From positions 1 through 57,989 of the forward strand of contig CALWSF010000021.1 of the NCBI GenBank assembly GCA_944384125.1: 57,989 nt of DNA, in the 5' to 3' direction. The notes under the pieces were generated by a model, which was given only the letters and a program-made list of their open reading frames with translations, ran no database searches and was not told the DNA's origin. The DNA is from an uncultured Lachnospiraceae bacterium. Its GTDB lineage: Bacteria; Bacillota; Clostridia; Lachnospirales; Lachnospiraceae. Positions 43,992-51,678 of this stretch are shown one piece after another (the stretch's first letter is position 1; every line of letters starts with the position of its first letter). Both the position numbers and the translations under genes were made by a program.

Positions 43992-44044
43992 ATTATAAAC
44001 CATGCCGCCTTAATAGTCAACCTTTTGCAAAATATAGTTTACAT
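43992..44044 (-). promoter_or_regulatory. bioY promoter overlapped by a BirA-type biotin operator
   Basis: On the minus strand TTGACT (44015-44020) and TATAAT (43992-43997) are 17 bases apart. Covering the -35 is ATGTAAAC, 15 bases, GTTGACTA (44014-44044), the half-site form and exact N15 spacing of the Firmicutes BirA operator (TTGTTAAC, N15, GTTAACAA). Repression by biotin-loaded BirA is the natural reading. Confidence 0.8.
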
Positions 44045-44062
44045 TTGTCCTCCGCTGCTCCT

Positions 44063-45280
44063 TCACAGTTTCAGCCCCAGTCCCTCTATGCTTCTTTCCA
44101 GAATCCCTTTCATATAGGCAATCAGTATCCCATAATTTGTCATGGGTATCTGCGCTTCTTTTGCCGCCCGCAGGCGGCTTCCCATCTCTCTCTCATTCAG
44201 CATGCAGCCGCCGCAGTGAACAATCAGTCCGTATCCGGATATATCTTCGGGAAACTCTGTTCCCGAAGTAAACTCAAACACCGGCTCGCAGCCCGTATAT
44301 TCCCGAATCCATGCAGGAAGCTTAACCGTTCCGATATCTCCGCACTGGCGGTGGTGGGTACATCCTTCCGAAATAAGTATTCTGCTGCCGTTCCTGATCC
44401 GGTTAAGTGCATACGCTCCCTTTACCGACTGTTCAAGGTTCCCTTTGTAACGTGCAAATAAGATGGAAAAGGATGTGAGACGAATCCGCTTTGGCGTTAT
44501 GCTGTCCACAATCGGAAAAACCTGACTGTCCGTAATTACAATGGACGGATCTTCCTTCAGGCTGTCCAGGATGCGGGCAAGCTCCGTCTCACGGCACACT
44601 ACCGCTCCGGCCCCTTTGTCCAGCAAATCCCGGATAACCTGCTGCTGAGGCAGGATCAGCCGCCCCTTGGGAGCAGCCTTGTCAATGGGAACGACCAGAA
44701 CTGCCAGTCCCCCCGGCTCAACTAAATCTGCCGCAAGCTGACGTTTACTTCCCTCTGCTTCATACAAACCGGCAATTTTTTCTTTCAGCTCTGCAATCCC
44801 CTGTCCCGTCACAGCACTGACCCATATATGTTTTTCTTTATCCCGGAGCTGTTCTTCCCTTTCACGATCTTTCATCCCGGCATCCGGCAAATCCGCCTTA
44901 TTGTACACAACCAAACAGGGCACCTCTTTTTTTTCAATGAGGCGAATCATTTCATCCTCCCAGTGCCCCTTTCCTTCTGCAGCGTCAACCACAAGCACGG
45001 CAATGTCAGTCTTATCCAGCACCTGACGGGCTTTCTTTACTCTTTTTTCTCCCAGCTCTCCCTCATCATCAAGTCCCGGCGTGTCGATCATCACAACCGG
45101 TCCGAGAGGCAGAAGCTCCATGGATTTATAGACAGGGTCCGTCGTTGTCCCTTTTACATCGGAGACAATCGCCAGCTCCTGCCCTGTTACCGCATTCACA
45201 AGACTGGACTTCCCCGCATTCCTTCTGCCAAAAAAAGCAATATGCACCCGCTCTCCCGAAGGGGTCTGATTCATTCCCAT
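44063..45280 (-). CDS. hydF: [FeFe] hydrogenase H-cluster maturation GTPase HydF
   Basis: Scaffold on which the two-iron subcluster of [FeFe] hydrogenase is assembled, 405 residues. The N-terminal GTPase domain has GRRNAGKSSLVNAVTG near residue 13, DTPGLDDEGELG (G3) near 61 and YNKADLP (G4) near 125. The C-terminal domain has the Fe-S ligands CTHHRQCGDIG (near 309) and, about 50 residues on, HCGGCM. It follows hydG by 24 bases in the operon TM1266-like, hydE, hydG, hydF. Confidence 0.96.
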   Translation of the reverse strand: MGMNQTPSGERVHIAFFGRRNAGKSSLVNAVTGQELAIVSDVKGTTTDPVYKSMELLPLGPVVMIDTPGLDDEGELGEKRVKKARQVLDKTDIAVLVVDAAEGKGHWEDEMIRLIEKKEVPCLVVYNKADLPDAGMKDREREEQLRDKEKHIWVSAVTGQGIAELKEKIAGLYEAEGSKRQLAADLVEPGGLAVLVVPIDKAAPKGRLILPQQQVIRDLLDKGAGAVVCRETELARILDSLKEDPSIVITDSQVFPIVDSITPKRIRLTSFSILFARYKGNLEQSVKGAYALNRIRNGSRILISEGCTHHRQCGDIGTVKLPAWIREYTGCEPVFEFTSGTEFPEDISGYGLIVHCGGCMLNEREMGSRLRAAKEAQIPMTNYGILIAYMKGILERSIEGLGLKL

Positions 45281-45304
45281 ATCCTGTTCCTCCCAGACAG
45301 CACA

Positions 45305-46732
45305 CTAAAAACGGAAATCCCGGGTTCCATTTTCGATTGCAGCCAGATTCTTCCGCACTATTTCTCTTACTTTTTCCTTCGGAACATTATTAATTTCCGC
45401 CTCAATCAGCTTCTGTCCGATCGCCTTTGTCTCGGGAGCAGCATAATCTTCCAGATACTCTTTCAGCGTCATCAGTGCATTGGGATGGCAGCAGTTCTGA
45501 ATCTGACCGCTCTTACACAGACTCATAAAGCGATCGCCGGTCCGGCCCTCCCGGTAACATGCTGTACAGAAGCTGGGAATATAGCCCAGTTCCATGAGCC
45601 AGCGTACTACCTGGTCAAGAGTCCGGTTGTCACTGACATCAAACTGTGCCGAGTTTTCGTCCTCCGGCTCTTCTTCCACATAACCTCCCACACTTGTGCG
45701 GGAACCTCCGCTTATCTGGGAAATTCCCAGTTTCAGAACTCTCTCCCGGCAGGCTTTTGTCTCTCTCGTAGAAATAATCATGCCTGTATACGGCACAGCC
45801 ACACGGATGCACGCTACCAGCTTTTCAAAAATATCATCACTGATACCATTGTCAAACTCATCCGGGTCAATATCATCAGCACGCTTAATTCTGGGCACAC
45901 TGATGGTATGAGGGCCTACTCCAAATACCGCTTCAAGGTGCTCCGCATGCATAAGAAGGCCTGCAAATTCATACCGGTAAAGCTCCAGACCGAACAGAAC
46001 ACCGATACCCACATCGTCAATTCCGCCTTCCATTGCGCGATCCATAGCTTCTGTGTGGTAACAGTAATTATGTTTGGGGCCGGTAGGATGAAGCCTCTCA
46101 TAGCTCTCTTTATGGTATGTCTCCTGGAAGAGTATATATGTACCGATTCCGGCTTCTTTAAGTTTCCGGTAATTTTCCACCGTAGTAGCGGCAATATTTA
46201 CATTCACACGCCGGATTGCACCATTTTTATGCTTAATGCTGTAGATAGTTTTAATACTCTCCAGAATATATTCGATAGGATTATTAACCGGATCCTCCCC
46301 CGTCTCCAGAGCCAGACGCTTATGTCCCATATCCTGAAGAGCAATAACCTCCCTGCGAATCTCATCCTGTGTCAGCTTCTTCCTCGCTATATGTTTATTT
46401 TTCAGATGATACGGACAGTAAAGACATCCGTTTACACAGTAATTTGAAAGATAGAGCGGCGCAAACATAACAATACGGTTTCCGTAAAAATCCTGTTTAA
46501 TCTGACGTGCCAGCTCATAAACCTCTTCTACTTTCTCCGGTATCTCACAGTCCAGCAGCACCGCCGCCTCCCGATGACTCAGACCTTTTCTGAGCCTGGC
46601 TTTGGCAATAATCTGATCAATCAGTTCCACATTATTCTTGTTAGCCTGCGCGTAGGCAAGCGTTTCCATAATCTCCTCGTGATTAATAAATTCCTCCGCC
46701 TTTCGCGAAGCCGGATTATATGCGTATCCCAT
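45305..46732 (-). CDS. hydG: [FeFe] hydrogenase H-cluster radical SAM maturase HydG
   Basis: Splits tyrosine to supply CO and CN ligands for the H-cluster, 475 residues. The radical SAM cluster motif CVNGCLYC is near residue 92, and the second, C-terminal cluster is provided by CTACYREGRTGDRFMSLC (near residue 385). This C-terminal site separates HydG from the related thiamin enzyme ThiH. Length is typical. It lies between hydE (27 bases upstream) and hydF. Confidence 0.96.
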   Translation of the reverse strand: MGYAYNPASRKAEEFINHEEIMETLAYAQANKNNVELIDQIIAKARLRKGLSHREAAVLLDCEIPEKVEEVYELARQIKQDFYGNRIVMFAPLYLSNYCVNGCLYCPYHLKNKHIARKKLTQDEIRREVIALQDMGHKRLALETGEDPVNNPIEYILESIKTIYSIKHKNGAIRRVNVNIAATTVENYRKLKEAGIGTYILFQETYHKESYERLHPTGPKHNYCYHTEAMDRAMEGGIDDVGIGVLFGLELYRYEFAGLLMHAEHLEAVFGVGPHTISVPRIKRADDIDPDEFDNGISDDIFEKLVACIRVAVPYTGMIISTRETKACRERVLKLGISQISGGSRTSVGGYVEEEPEDENSAQFDVSDNRTLDQVVRWLMELGYIPSFCTACYREGRTGDRFMSLCKSGQIQNCCHPNALMTLKEYLEDYAAPETKAIGQKLIEAEINNVPKEKVREIVRKNLAAIENGTRDFRF

Positions 46733-46759
46733 ATTTTTCTCCCTTTCCCCGTTTTATTT

Positions 46760-47818
46760 TTACTGTCTGAAATCTCCCCGGTCTGTAACAACCCGGTATC
46801 CGATCTCTTTCATTCTCATCTTAAGATTTTCCACACTCTCCGCAGCCTCATCTCCCGTGCAGAGCTTATTATCATACAGCAGATATTTCCCTCTGACCGC
46901 AGATGGCGAAAGATTAGGCATAACAACGTTCGCTCCTGCCAGGATTCCAAGCTCCCGCCCTCTCGGATGAATCGTTCCCAGAGCTGTCGTCGCCGGCAGA
47001 AGCACGTTGGGTCTCAGAAGGCGCAAAAGCCCCAGCATATACAATGTCAGCTCCAGTGTACCGGCAGTCTCCCGGGCAAACGGTGTATCATGCTGCGGAA
47101 TAAAAGGCCCAATCCCAACCATCTCCGGTCTGAACTCTGAAATAAAGCACATATCCTGCGCCAGGGATAGGGCTGTCTGTCCCGGTGATCCAACCATAAA
47201 TCCACATCCGGTCTGATATCCGATATTTTTAAGCTCTCTGAGACAATTCATTCTGTGTTCATAGGACATCCCGGCCGGATGAAGCATGGCGTAATGCTTT
47301 CTGTCCGCAGTCTCATGGCGAAGCAGATACCGATCAGCCCCCGCCGAAAAAAAGCGCCGGTAACTTTCCTTCTCCCGCTCTCCCAGAGACAGCGTAATCG
47401 CACAGTCCGGAAATTTCTCCCGTATGGCTGCAACTGTTTTCTCCGTCCATTCATCTGTCATCGCACCATCCTCGCCTCCCTGGAGCACAAAGGTTCTGAA
47501 TCCCAGACGGTATCCTTCCTGACAGCAGTCAAGGATTGTCTCCCGGTCAAGCCGGTAACGGCTGATATTCCCATTGCTTCTGCGAATTCCGCAGTAAAAG
47601 CAGTCATTCCGGCAATAGTTGCTGCACTCGATAAGTCCCCGTATATAGACATCCTTTCCGTATATCCGCTCTCTGACAGCCCGCGCCCGCTCAAACAGAT
47701 ACTCCGCCGTTTCCGGATTTCTCCCTTCAATCAGCACGACCCATTCCTGCTGAGAGAGCGTCCGCCCTGCTTCCAGCCTGTCGATCAGATCACGGATGCC
47801 TCCCTTTGCCCCACTCAA
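46760..47818 (-). CDS. hydE: [FeFe] hydrogenase H-cluster radical SAM maturase HydE
   Basis: Radical SAM enzyme of the BioB/HydE family that contributes to the dithiomethylamine bridge, 352 residues. The cluster motif CRNDCFYCGIRRSN is near residue 68. VLQGGEDGAMTDEW, RHETADRKHY and MVGIGPFIPQHDTPF are characteristic HydE stretches. It overlaps the TM1266-like gene by four bases, so the two are coupled. Confidence 0.96.
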   Translation of the reverse strand: MSGAKGGIRDLIDRLEAGRTLSQQEWVVLIEGRNPETAEYLFERARAVRERIYGKDVYIRGLIECSNYCRNDCFYCGIRRSNGNISRYRLDRETILDCCQEGYRLGFRTFVLQGGEDGAMTDEWTEKTVAAIREKFPDCAITLSLGEREKESYRRFFSAGADRYLLRHETADRKHYAMLHPAGMSYEHRMNCLRELKNIGYQTGCGFMVGSPGQTALSLAQDMCFISEFRPEMVGIGPFIPQHDTPFARETAGTLELTLYMLGLLRLLRPNVLLPATTALGTIHPRGRELGILAGANVVMPNLSPSAVRGKYLLYDNKLCTGDEAAESVENLKMRMKEIGYRVVTDRGDFRQ

Positions 47819-48087
47819 CCTTCATCTCCTGAAGGCGTCCCAGGAACCTTTGAGTAAAGCGCCTTTGATGTGATTTTGTGCAGCATCCCCAGTCTGCCGG
47901 ACAGTGCACTGATCACATCTGCGGGAGCATCAATTACCACACTGATAATATTAATGCCGCGCTTTTGGTATGGAATTCCCATCCGCCCTACAATATACGA
48001 ACTGTACTGATGAAGGATCTTATTGAGCTCTTCAATATCCCCCTCTTTCTCTGCGATAATCCCGATCACAGCAACTCTTGACTCCAA
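47815..48087 (-). CDS. TM1266-type iron-only hydrogenase system regulator
   Basis: A 90-residue ACT/NikR-C-like protein of the TM1266 family, which accompanies [FeFe]-hydrogenase maturases and is presumed regulatory. It has RVAVIGIIAEKEGDIEELNK and ISVVIDAPADVISALSGRLG, and no DNA-binding domain of its own. It starts with TTG 48087, five bases after GGAGGAGG. It is the first gene of the hydEGF operon, behind a leader of about 280 nt that contains an intrinsic terminator. Confidence 0.9.
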   Translation of the reverse strand: MESRVAVIGIIAEKEGDIEELNKILHQYSSYIVGRMGIPYQKRGINIISVVIDAPADVISALSGRLGMLHKITSKALYSKVPGTPSGDEG

Positions 48088-48371
48088 TTTTACCTCCTCC
48101 TTTCTCCTTCTGAGCTTCTGCGTCTGTGCACAGCCCTCCTTCTGTCACGGAGAATGTTCTGCCCTGATGAAAAAGCTGTGTCTTCAAAATAAAAAAGCAC
48201 CCTGAAAGGGTGCAAAAATACAACAAAACCTGCTCCCCTTTCCCCTCAGAAAAAATCTTCAGCGTCAGCGCAACATTTTCCGCAATACCGACACGGCTGC
48301 CAGCCATGCCCTGTTTCTGTTTTAACCTTAATTCCTCACTGAAAGGAAATTACCTCGCAGTCCGGAATTAT
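48088..48371 (-). promoter_or_regulatory. long structured leader of the hydEGF operon (candidate attenuator or riboswitch)
   Basis: The leader would start about 48370. Read 5' to 3' on the minus strand, UAAUUCC (48364-48370) pairs with GGAAUUA (48329-48335). A 7-base-stem hairpin follows at 48292-48308 (CATGGCT, loop GGC, AGCCGTG), then GCG/CGC-rich pairing near 48260. An intrinsic terminator at 48187-48213 comes next, with about 100 bases before the TTG start. This layout (folded region, terminator, gene) is that of a transcription-attenuating leader. I could not match it to T-box, cobalamin, FMN, glycine, SAM or lysine consensus features by eye. Confidence 0.5.
48187..48213 (-). terminator. 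intrinsic terminator inside the hydEGF leader
   Basis: On the minus strand GCACCC, TTTCA loop, GGGTGC, then T6 (48191-48196). The six-base stem is short but all G-C rich with a full U-tract. It stands upstream of the first operon gene. Confidence 0.75.
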
Positions 48372-48376
48372 TTACC

Positions 48377-48405
48377 ATAATACCATATATAACCGCTCTG
48401 TGCAA
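48377..48405 (-). promoter_or_regulatory. promoter of the hydEGF operon
   Basis: On the minus strand TTGCAC (48400-48405) and TATTAT (48377-48382) have a 17-base spacer. Start would be near 48370. It lies just downstream of the terminator of the amino-acid ABC operon. The stretch 48088-48525 holds this promoter, the leader above and that terminator; I see no protein gene in it. Confidence 0.75.
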
Positions 48406-48446
48406 GATCCCCGGCTCTAACCACCTGCGGATATATTAAATAACGC

Positions 48447-48491
48447 AAAAAAGCGAACCTCACTTCACACCGGAAATTCAGCCCGCTTTTT
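48447..48491 (-). terminator. terminator of the amino-acid ABC operon
   Basis: AAAAAAGCG and CGCTTTTT form an eight-base A/T-heavy stem around about 28 bases, with T-runs on both strands. It lies 35 bases past the ATPase gene stop. Confidence 0.55.
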
Positions 48492-48525
48492 ATCTCTGAC
48501 CTTTTTGCAAATCCTTTTTCAGTTC

Positions 48526-49290
48526 CTATAAAACAGAGCCATAACGCCCCAGGAAACTCTGTGTTCTCTCGTTATCTGAAGCAAACACCTGATCCGGAGT
48601 TCCTTCCTCGACAATAATCCCGTCTGCCATAAACACAACCCGATGAGAAATATCCCTGGCAAACGCCATCTCATGAGTAACAATAACCATGGCAATATCC
48701 AGATCCGCCAGTGAGCGGATTACCTTCAGCACTTCTCCCGTCAGCTCCGGATCCAGCGCCGAGGTAGGCTCATCAAAGAAGAGAATTTTCGGATTCAGCG
48801 CAAGTGCCCTCGCAATCGCCACACGCTGACACTGCCCGCCTGACAGCTGATAGGGATAGGCATCTTCCTTGTCCTCAAGTCCCATTTTCCTGAGAAGCTC
48901 TCTGGCTTCGGCATACGCCTCATCCCGTCCGCGCTTCTGAACATGGATCGGGGCATCTGTAATATTCTTTATCACAGAATAGTGGGGAAACAGATTGAAA
49001 TTTTGAAATACAAGACCATACTGACTCCTGATTTCCTTCAGTTCTCTCTTTCCCGCATAGATTACCTTCCCGTCATTTCCTGTCCAGGCTGCCTTTTTTC
49101 CCAGATAAACAATCTCTCCGCTGTCCATCGTCTCAAGCATTGTCGCGCAGCGCAGAAGTGTCGACTTTCCGGAACCGGACGGCCCTATAATCGAAACAAT
49201 CTCTCCCTCTGCCACATCCAGGGAAATGTCCCTAAGAACCTTTAAATCGTCAAACGATTTTTCCACATGATTTAATTCCAAAAGCTTCAT
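48526..49290 (-). CDS. polar amino-acid ABC transporter ATP-binding protein (GlnQ-like)
   Basis: A 254-residue ATPase. Walker A is GPSGSGKSTLLRCA near residue 36, the Q-loop GLVFQNFNLFPH near 92, signature LSGGQCQRVAIARALA near 150, Walker B ILFFDEPTSALD near 170, and H-loop VTHEMAFARD near 208. It is the last gene of the operon binding protein, permease, ATPase. An insertion of about 15 residues around 65-80 (KKAAWTGNDGKVIY) is as in cystine- and histidine-type members. Confidence 0.94.
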   Translation of the reverse strand: MKLLELNHVEKSFDDLKVLRDISLDVAEGEIVSIIGPSGSGKSTLLRCATMLETMDSGEIVYLGKKAAWTGNDGKVIYAGKRELKEIRSQYGLVFQNFNLFPHYSVIKNITDAPIHVQKRGRDEAYAEARELLRKMGLEDKEDAYPYQLSGGQCQRVAIARALALNPKILFFDEPTSALDPELTGEVLKVIRSLADLDIAMVIVTHEMAFARDISHRVVFMADGIIVEEGTPDQVFASDNERTQSFLGRYGSVL

Positions 49291-49310
49291 TTTCCGAACT
49301 CCTCCTGCCT

Positions 49311-49970
49311 TTACCGGTAATAGTTCAATTTTTTCTCAATCCACTCCATAACGACAGCCACCAGCAGATTAAATACATAATAGAAAACACCTGCTGCAAC
49401 AAACGGCATCATATTAGTCTGCGACGCCGCCAGTGCCTTCGCGATGGAAAACATCTCTGCCACACTCAGTGTAAACGCCAGAGATGTGTCCTTGACCAGC
49501 GTGATAACCTCATTTGTAATGGATGGAAGAATTCTCTTTATTACCTGCGGGAGGATAATCTTAAAGAAAGTCTGGCACCGACCGTAGCCCAGAATCTGAG
49601 CCGCCTCATACTGTCCCACCGGCATAGATTGAATGCCGCTTCGGTAAATTTCCGCAAAGTAGGCGGCATAGTTAATCACAAAGCCGATAAACGTGGCCCA
49701 GAGACGGTATCCGCTGCCAAGCTTCAGCCCAAACAGATAGTACGGGCCAAAATAGACGACCATCAGCTGCAGCATCAGCGGAGTTCCCCGCATAACTGAT
49801 ATATAGAATTTTACAATTGTCTGAAGCAGACGATTCTTTGACATGCGGCCAAACGCCACAATAAGTCCCAGCGGCAGAGAAAATACAAGTGTTACCACAA
49901 AAATCTGAATACTGATCCCCATACCGCCGGCAAGCTGTGTTACCATCTGCTCGATCGTCATTTTGCCCAT
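49311..49970 (-). CDS. polar amino-acid ABC transporter permease
   Basis: A 219-residue permease with four to five membrane segments. It has the His/Glu/Gln family pattern SVMRGTPLMLQLMVVYFGPY near residue 58 and the coupling loop EAAQILGYGRCQTFFKIILP near 138. A single permease gene is present, so the transporter probably works as a homodimer. It lies 20 bases before the ATPase gene. Confidence 0.93.
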   Translation of the reverse strand: MGKMTIEQMVTQLAGGMGISIQIFVVTLVFSLPLGLIVAFGRMSKNRLLQTIVKFYISVMRGTPLMLQLMVVYFGPYYLFGLKLGSGYRLWATFIGFVINYAAYFAEIYRSGIQSMPVGQYEAAQILGYGRCQTFFKIILPQVIKRILPSITNEVITLVKDTSLAFTLSVAEMFSIAKALAASQTNMMPFVAAGVFYYVFNLLVAVVMEWIEKKLNYYR

Positions 49971-50005
49971 ACTGTTTCATACCTGCTTTCGATTCTTATT
50001 TCAAT

Positions 50006-50890
50006 TTATTTTCCGATTGTTGTGACGTCCTTTCCAAACCACTTGTTGGAAATCTCTGCCAGCGTTCCGTCTGCTGCCATTTCCTCCAGAGCACCCTGAA
50101 CCTGATCTCTCAGAGCCTCGTTTCCTTTTTTGAAGCCAACAGCATACTCTTCCTCAGAAATCGCATCGTCAAGAATAACGAAGTCCACGCCTCTCTGCTG
50201 AATCTGATAACCGGCAACAATTACATCCATAGCGATGGCATCAACTGCTCCCTGCTCCAGATCCATAAATGCAGTGTTGTAATCCGCTGTCGTGAGAAGC
50301 TGGCCAAATGTAGCCGTCAAATCAGGATTTTCATTCAGTGCCGCCTGAGCAGAGGAATCCGTCTGAACCTCAACAACCTTTCCTGCCAGATCGTCAACAG
50401 AAGCAATTCCGGAGTCTTTTGCAACAACAAACACCTGCGTATTTGCCATATATGGCTCTGTCCATGTATAATCATCCTCACGGCCTGTAATAGTAAATCC
50501 GTTCCAGATGCAGTCAATATTTCCGGAGTCAAGCTCCAGATCCTTGGAATCCCAGGCAATGGGCTGCGGAGTATACTCAAGTCCCAGACGTGATGCTACT
50601 TCCTGAGCCAGTTCCAAATCAAATCCTGTATATTCACCATCATCTCCCACAAATCCCATTGGCGGGAAATCCTGATCAAAACCAACAATCAGCGTACCGC
50701 CAGCTGCTTCTTCACTCTCTGCATCAGCTGCTTCCGTCTGTTCAGAAGACTCCTCAGCTTCCGTCTCCTTGGCTGCTTCTGTTTCTGCTGCTGTCTCTGC
50801 CGTTGTCTCTTCCGTCTGTCCGCCGCTGCATGCTGCCATAGAAAATGCTGCTGCAGATACCAGTACTGCCATTAACACCTTTTTCTTCAT
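50006..50890 (-). CDS. polar amino-acid ABC transporter substrate-binding lipoprotein
   Basis: A 294-residue SBP_bac_3 protein. The signal peptide has a lipobox FSMAAC (Cys about residue 21). A linker of about 40 residues made mainly of Thr, Ala and Glu follows, then the binding domain beginning GTLIVGFDQDFPPMGFVGDD, with FDLELAQEVASRLG. The start ATG 50890, nine bases after AGGAGG, is preferred to an in-frame ATG at 50914. The amino-acid specificity cannot be read from sequence. Confidence 0.94.
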   Translation of the reverse strand: MKKKVLMAVLVSAAAFSMAACSGGQTEETTAETAAETEAAKETEAEESSEQTEAADAESEEAAGGTLIVGFDQDFPPMGFVGDDGEYTGFDLELAQEVASRLGLEYTPQPIAWDSKDLELDSGNIDCIWNGFTITGREDDYTWTEPYMANTQVFVVAKDSGIASVDDLAGKVVEVQTDSSAQAALNENPDLTATFGQLLTTADYNTAFMDLEQGAVDAIAMDVIVAGYQIQQRGVDFVILDDAISEEEYAVGFKKGNEALRDQVQGALEEMAADGTLAEISNKWFGKDVTTIGK

Positions 50891-50969
50891 AATTAAATTC
50901 CTCCTCTTTTTCATGCGAACCGCATCATTTTTGCAGTCCGCCTCCTCATGTCGTGTTTAGCATGGTAAC

Positions 50970-50998
50970 ATATTATCATACTAAAGTAATTCTGTAAA
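50970..50998 (-). promoter_or_regulatory. promoter of the amino-acid ABC operon
   Basis: On the minus strand TTTACA (50993-50998) and TAATAT (50970-50975) are 17 bases apart, about 80 bases upstream of the binding-protein start. The divergent gap 50891-51192 otherwise holds only the sigV promoter. Confidence 0.7.
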
Positions 50999-51140
50999 GT
51001 TATTTATGATAATTCTGCAGAATTTCAGGACACATCTGTAAAGCATTTTCTTTTATGATAGAATACATGACAGACATAAAAAGAATATAATCTTTCCAAA
51101 ACCACCGTATCTGTTTATTATATCCACAATTATATCAGTC

Positions 51141-51170
51141 TGAAACTTTTTCCGGAGCTGTTTCGTCTAA
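51141..51170 (+). promoter_or_regulatory. ECF sigma-factor promoter (SigV type) in front of sigV
   Basis: TGAAAC at 51141-51146 followed by TTTTT, then CGTCTAA at 51164-51170, with 17 bases between TGAAAC and CGTC. This is the ECF-type promoter pattern (TGAAAC/CGTC) known for SigV- and SigW-type factors. It sits 22 bases before the start codon, giving a leader of about 16 bases, and implies autoregulation. Confidence 0.8.
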
Positions 51171-51192
51171 CAGACAGAAAGGAGGTAGCACA

Positions 51193-51678
51193 ATGGATTA
51201 CAGAACTGCAAGGGAAAAAATGGAAGCTCTCATTCTGTCCTCCTATGAATCTATGTACCGCATGGCATTTCTTTATATGAAAAATGAGGCTGATGCCATG
51301 GATGTTGTGCAGGACAGTGTGGAAAAGGCACTGAAAAATGCCGACCGCATCCGTGATGATTCCTATATGAAGACATGGCTTTTCCGAATCGTTATAAATA
51401 CTGCCATTGATGAACAGCGCCGTCAGCAGAAAACCGCTCCGTTTGATTCCGCTGTCATTGAAGGGCGTGAGGATCAGTACCGCGATCTGGACACGCTGAA
51501 AGCACTGGAAAAACTGGAGGAAGATGAAAAACAGATAATCCTGCTCCGCTACTGCGAAGACTGGAAACTGGATGAAATAGCCTCTTATCTCCAGAAAAAT
51601 CTGAGTACAGTCAAGAGTACTCTGTACAGAAGCCTGAGAAAACTCAGAAATGAAATAGAAAAGGAGGGCTGCATATGA
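51193..51678 (+). CDS. sigV: ECF RNA polymerase sigma factor, SigV-like
   Basis: A 161-residue group 4 sigma factor. Region 2 is at residues 15-80 (YRMAFLYMKNEADAMDVVQD, MKTWLFRIVINTAIDEQRR). Region 4 is at 100-155 (LEEDEKQIILLRYCEDWKLD, helix-turn-helix IASYLQKNLSTVKSTLYR). It overlaps the anti-sigma gene by four bases. The partner is RsiV-like and an ECF promoter precedes it, so I assign it to the SigV lysozyme-response group known from B. subtilis and C. difficile. Confidence 0.85.
   Translation: MDYRTAREKMEALILSSYESMYRMAFLYMKNEADAMDVVQDSVEKALKNADRIRDDSYMKTWLFRIVINTAIDEQRRQQKTAPFDSAVIEGREDQYRDLDTLKALEKLEEDEKQIILLRYCEDWKLDEIASYLQKNLSTVKSTLYRSLRKLRNEIEKEGCI

Noticed and set aside
44828-46447. 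A 539-codon plus-strand reading frame
   Set aside because: It is antisense to hydF and hydG, which have complete family motifs on the minus strand. The plus-strand translation shows no recognisable domain and an unusual composition.
48032-48307. A 91-codon minus-strand frame in the hydEGF leader
   Set aside because: It crosses the leader terminator, has its start inside a hairpin without a good ribosome binding site, and overlaps the TM1266-like start in another frame.
48187-48371. T-box, cobalamin, FMN, glycine, lysine or SAM riboswitch
   Set aside because: I looked for the hallmark stretches (T-box GGTGGNACCGCG, cobalamin and FMN core boxes, the SAM-I and lysine cores) and did not find them. 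A covariance-model search is needed for a firm statement.
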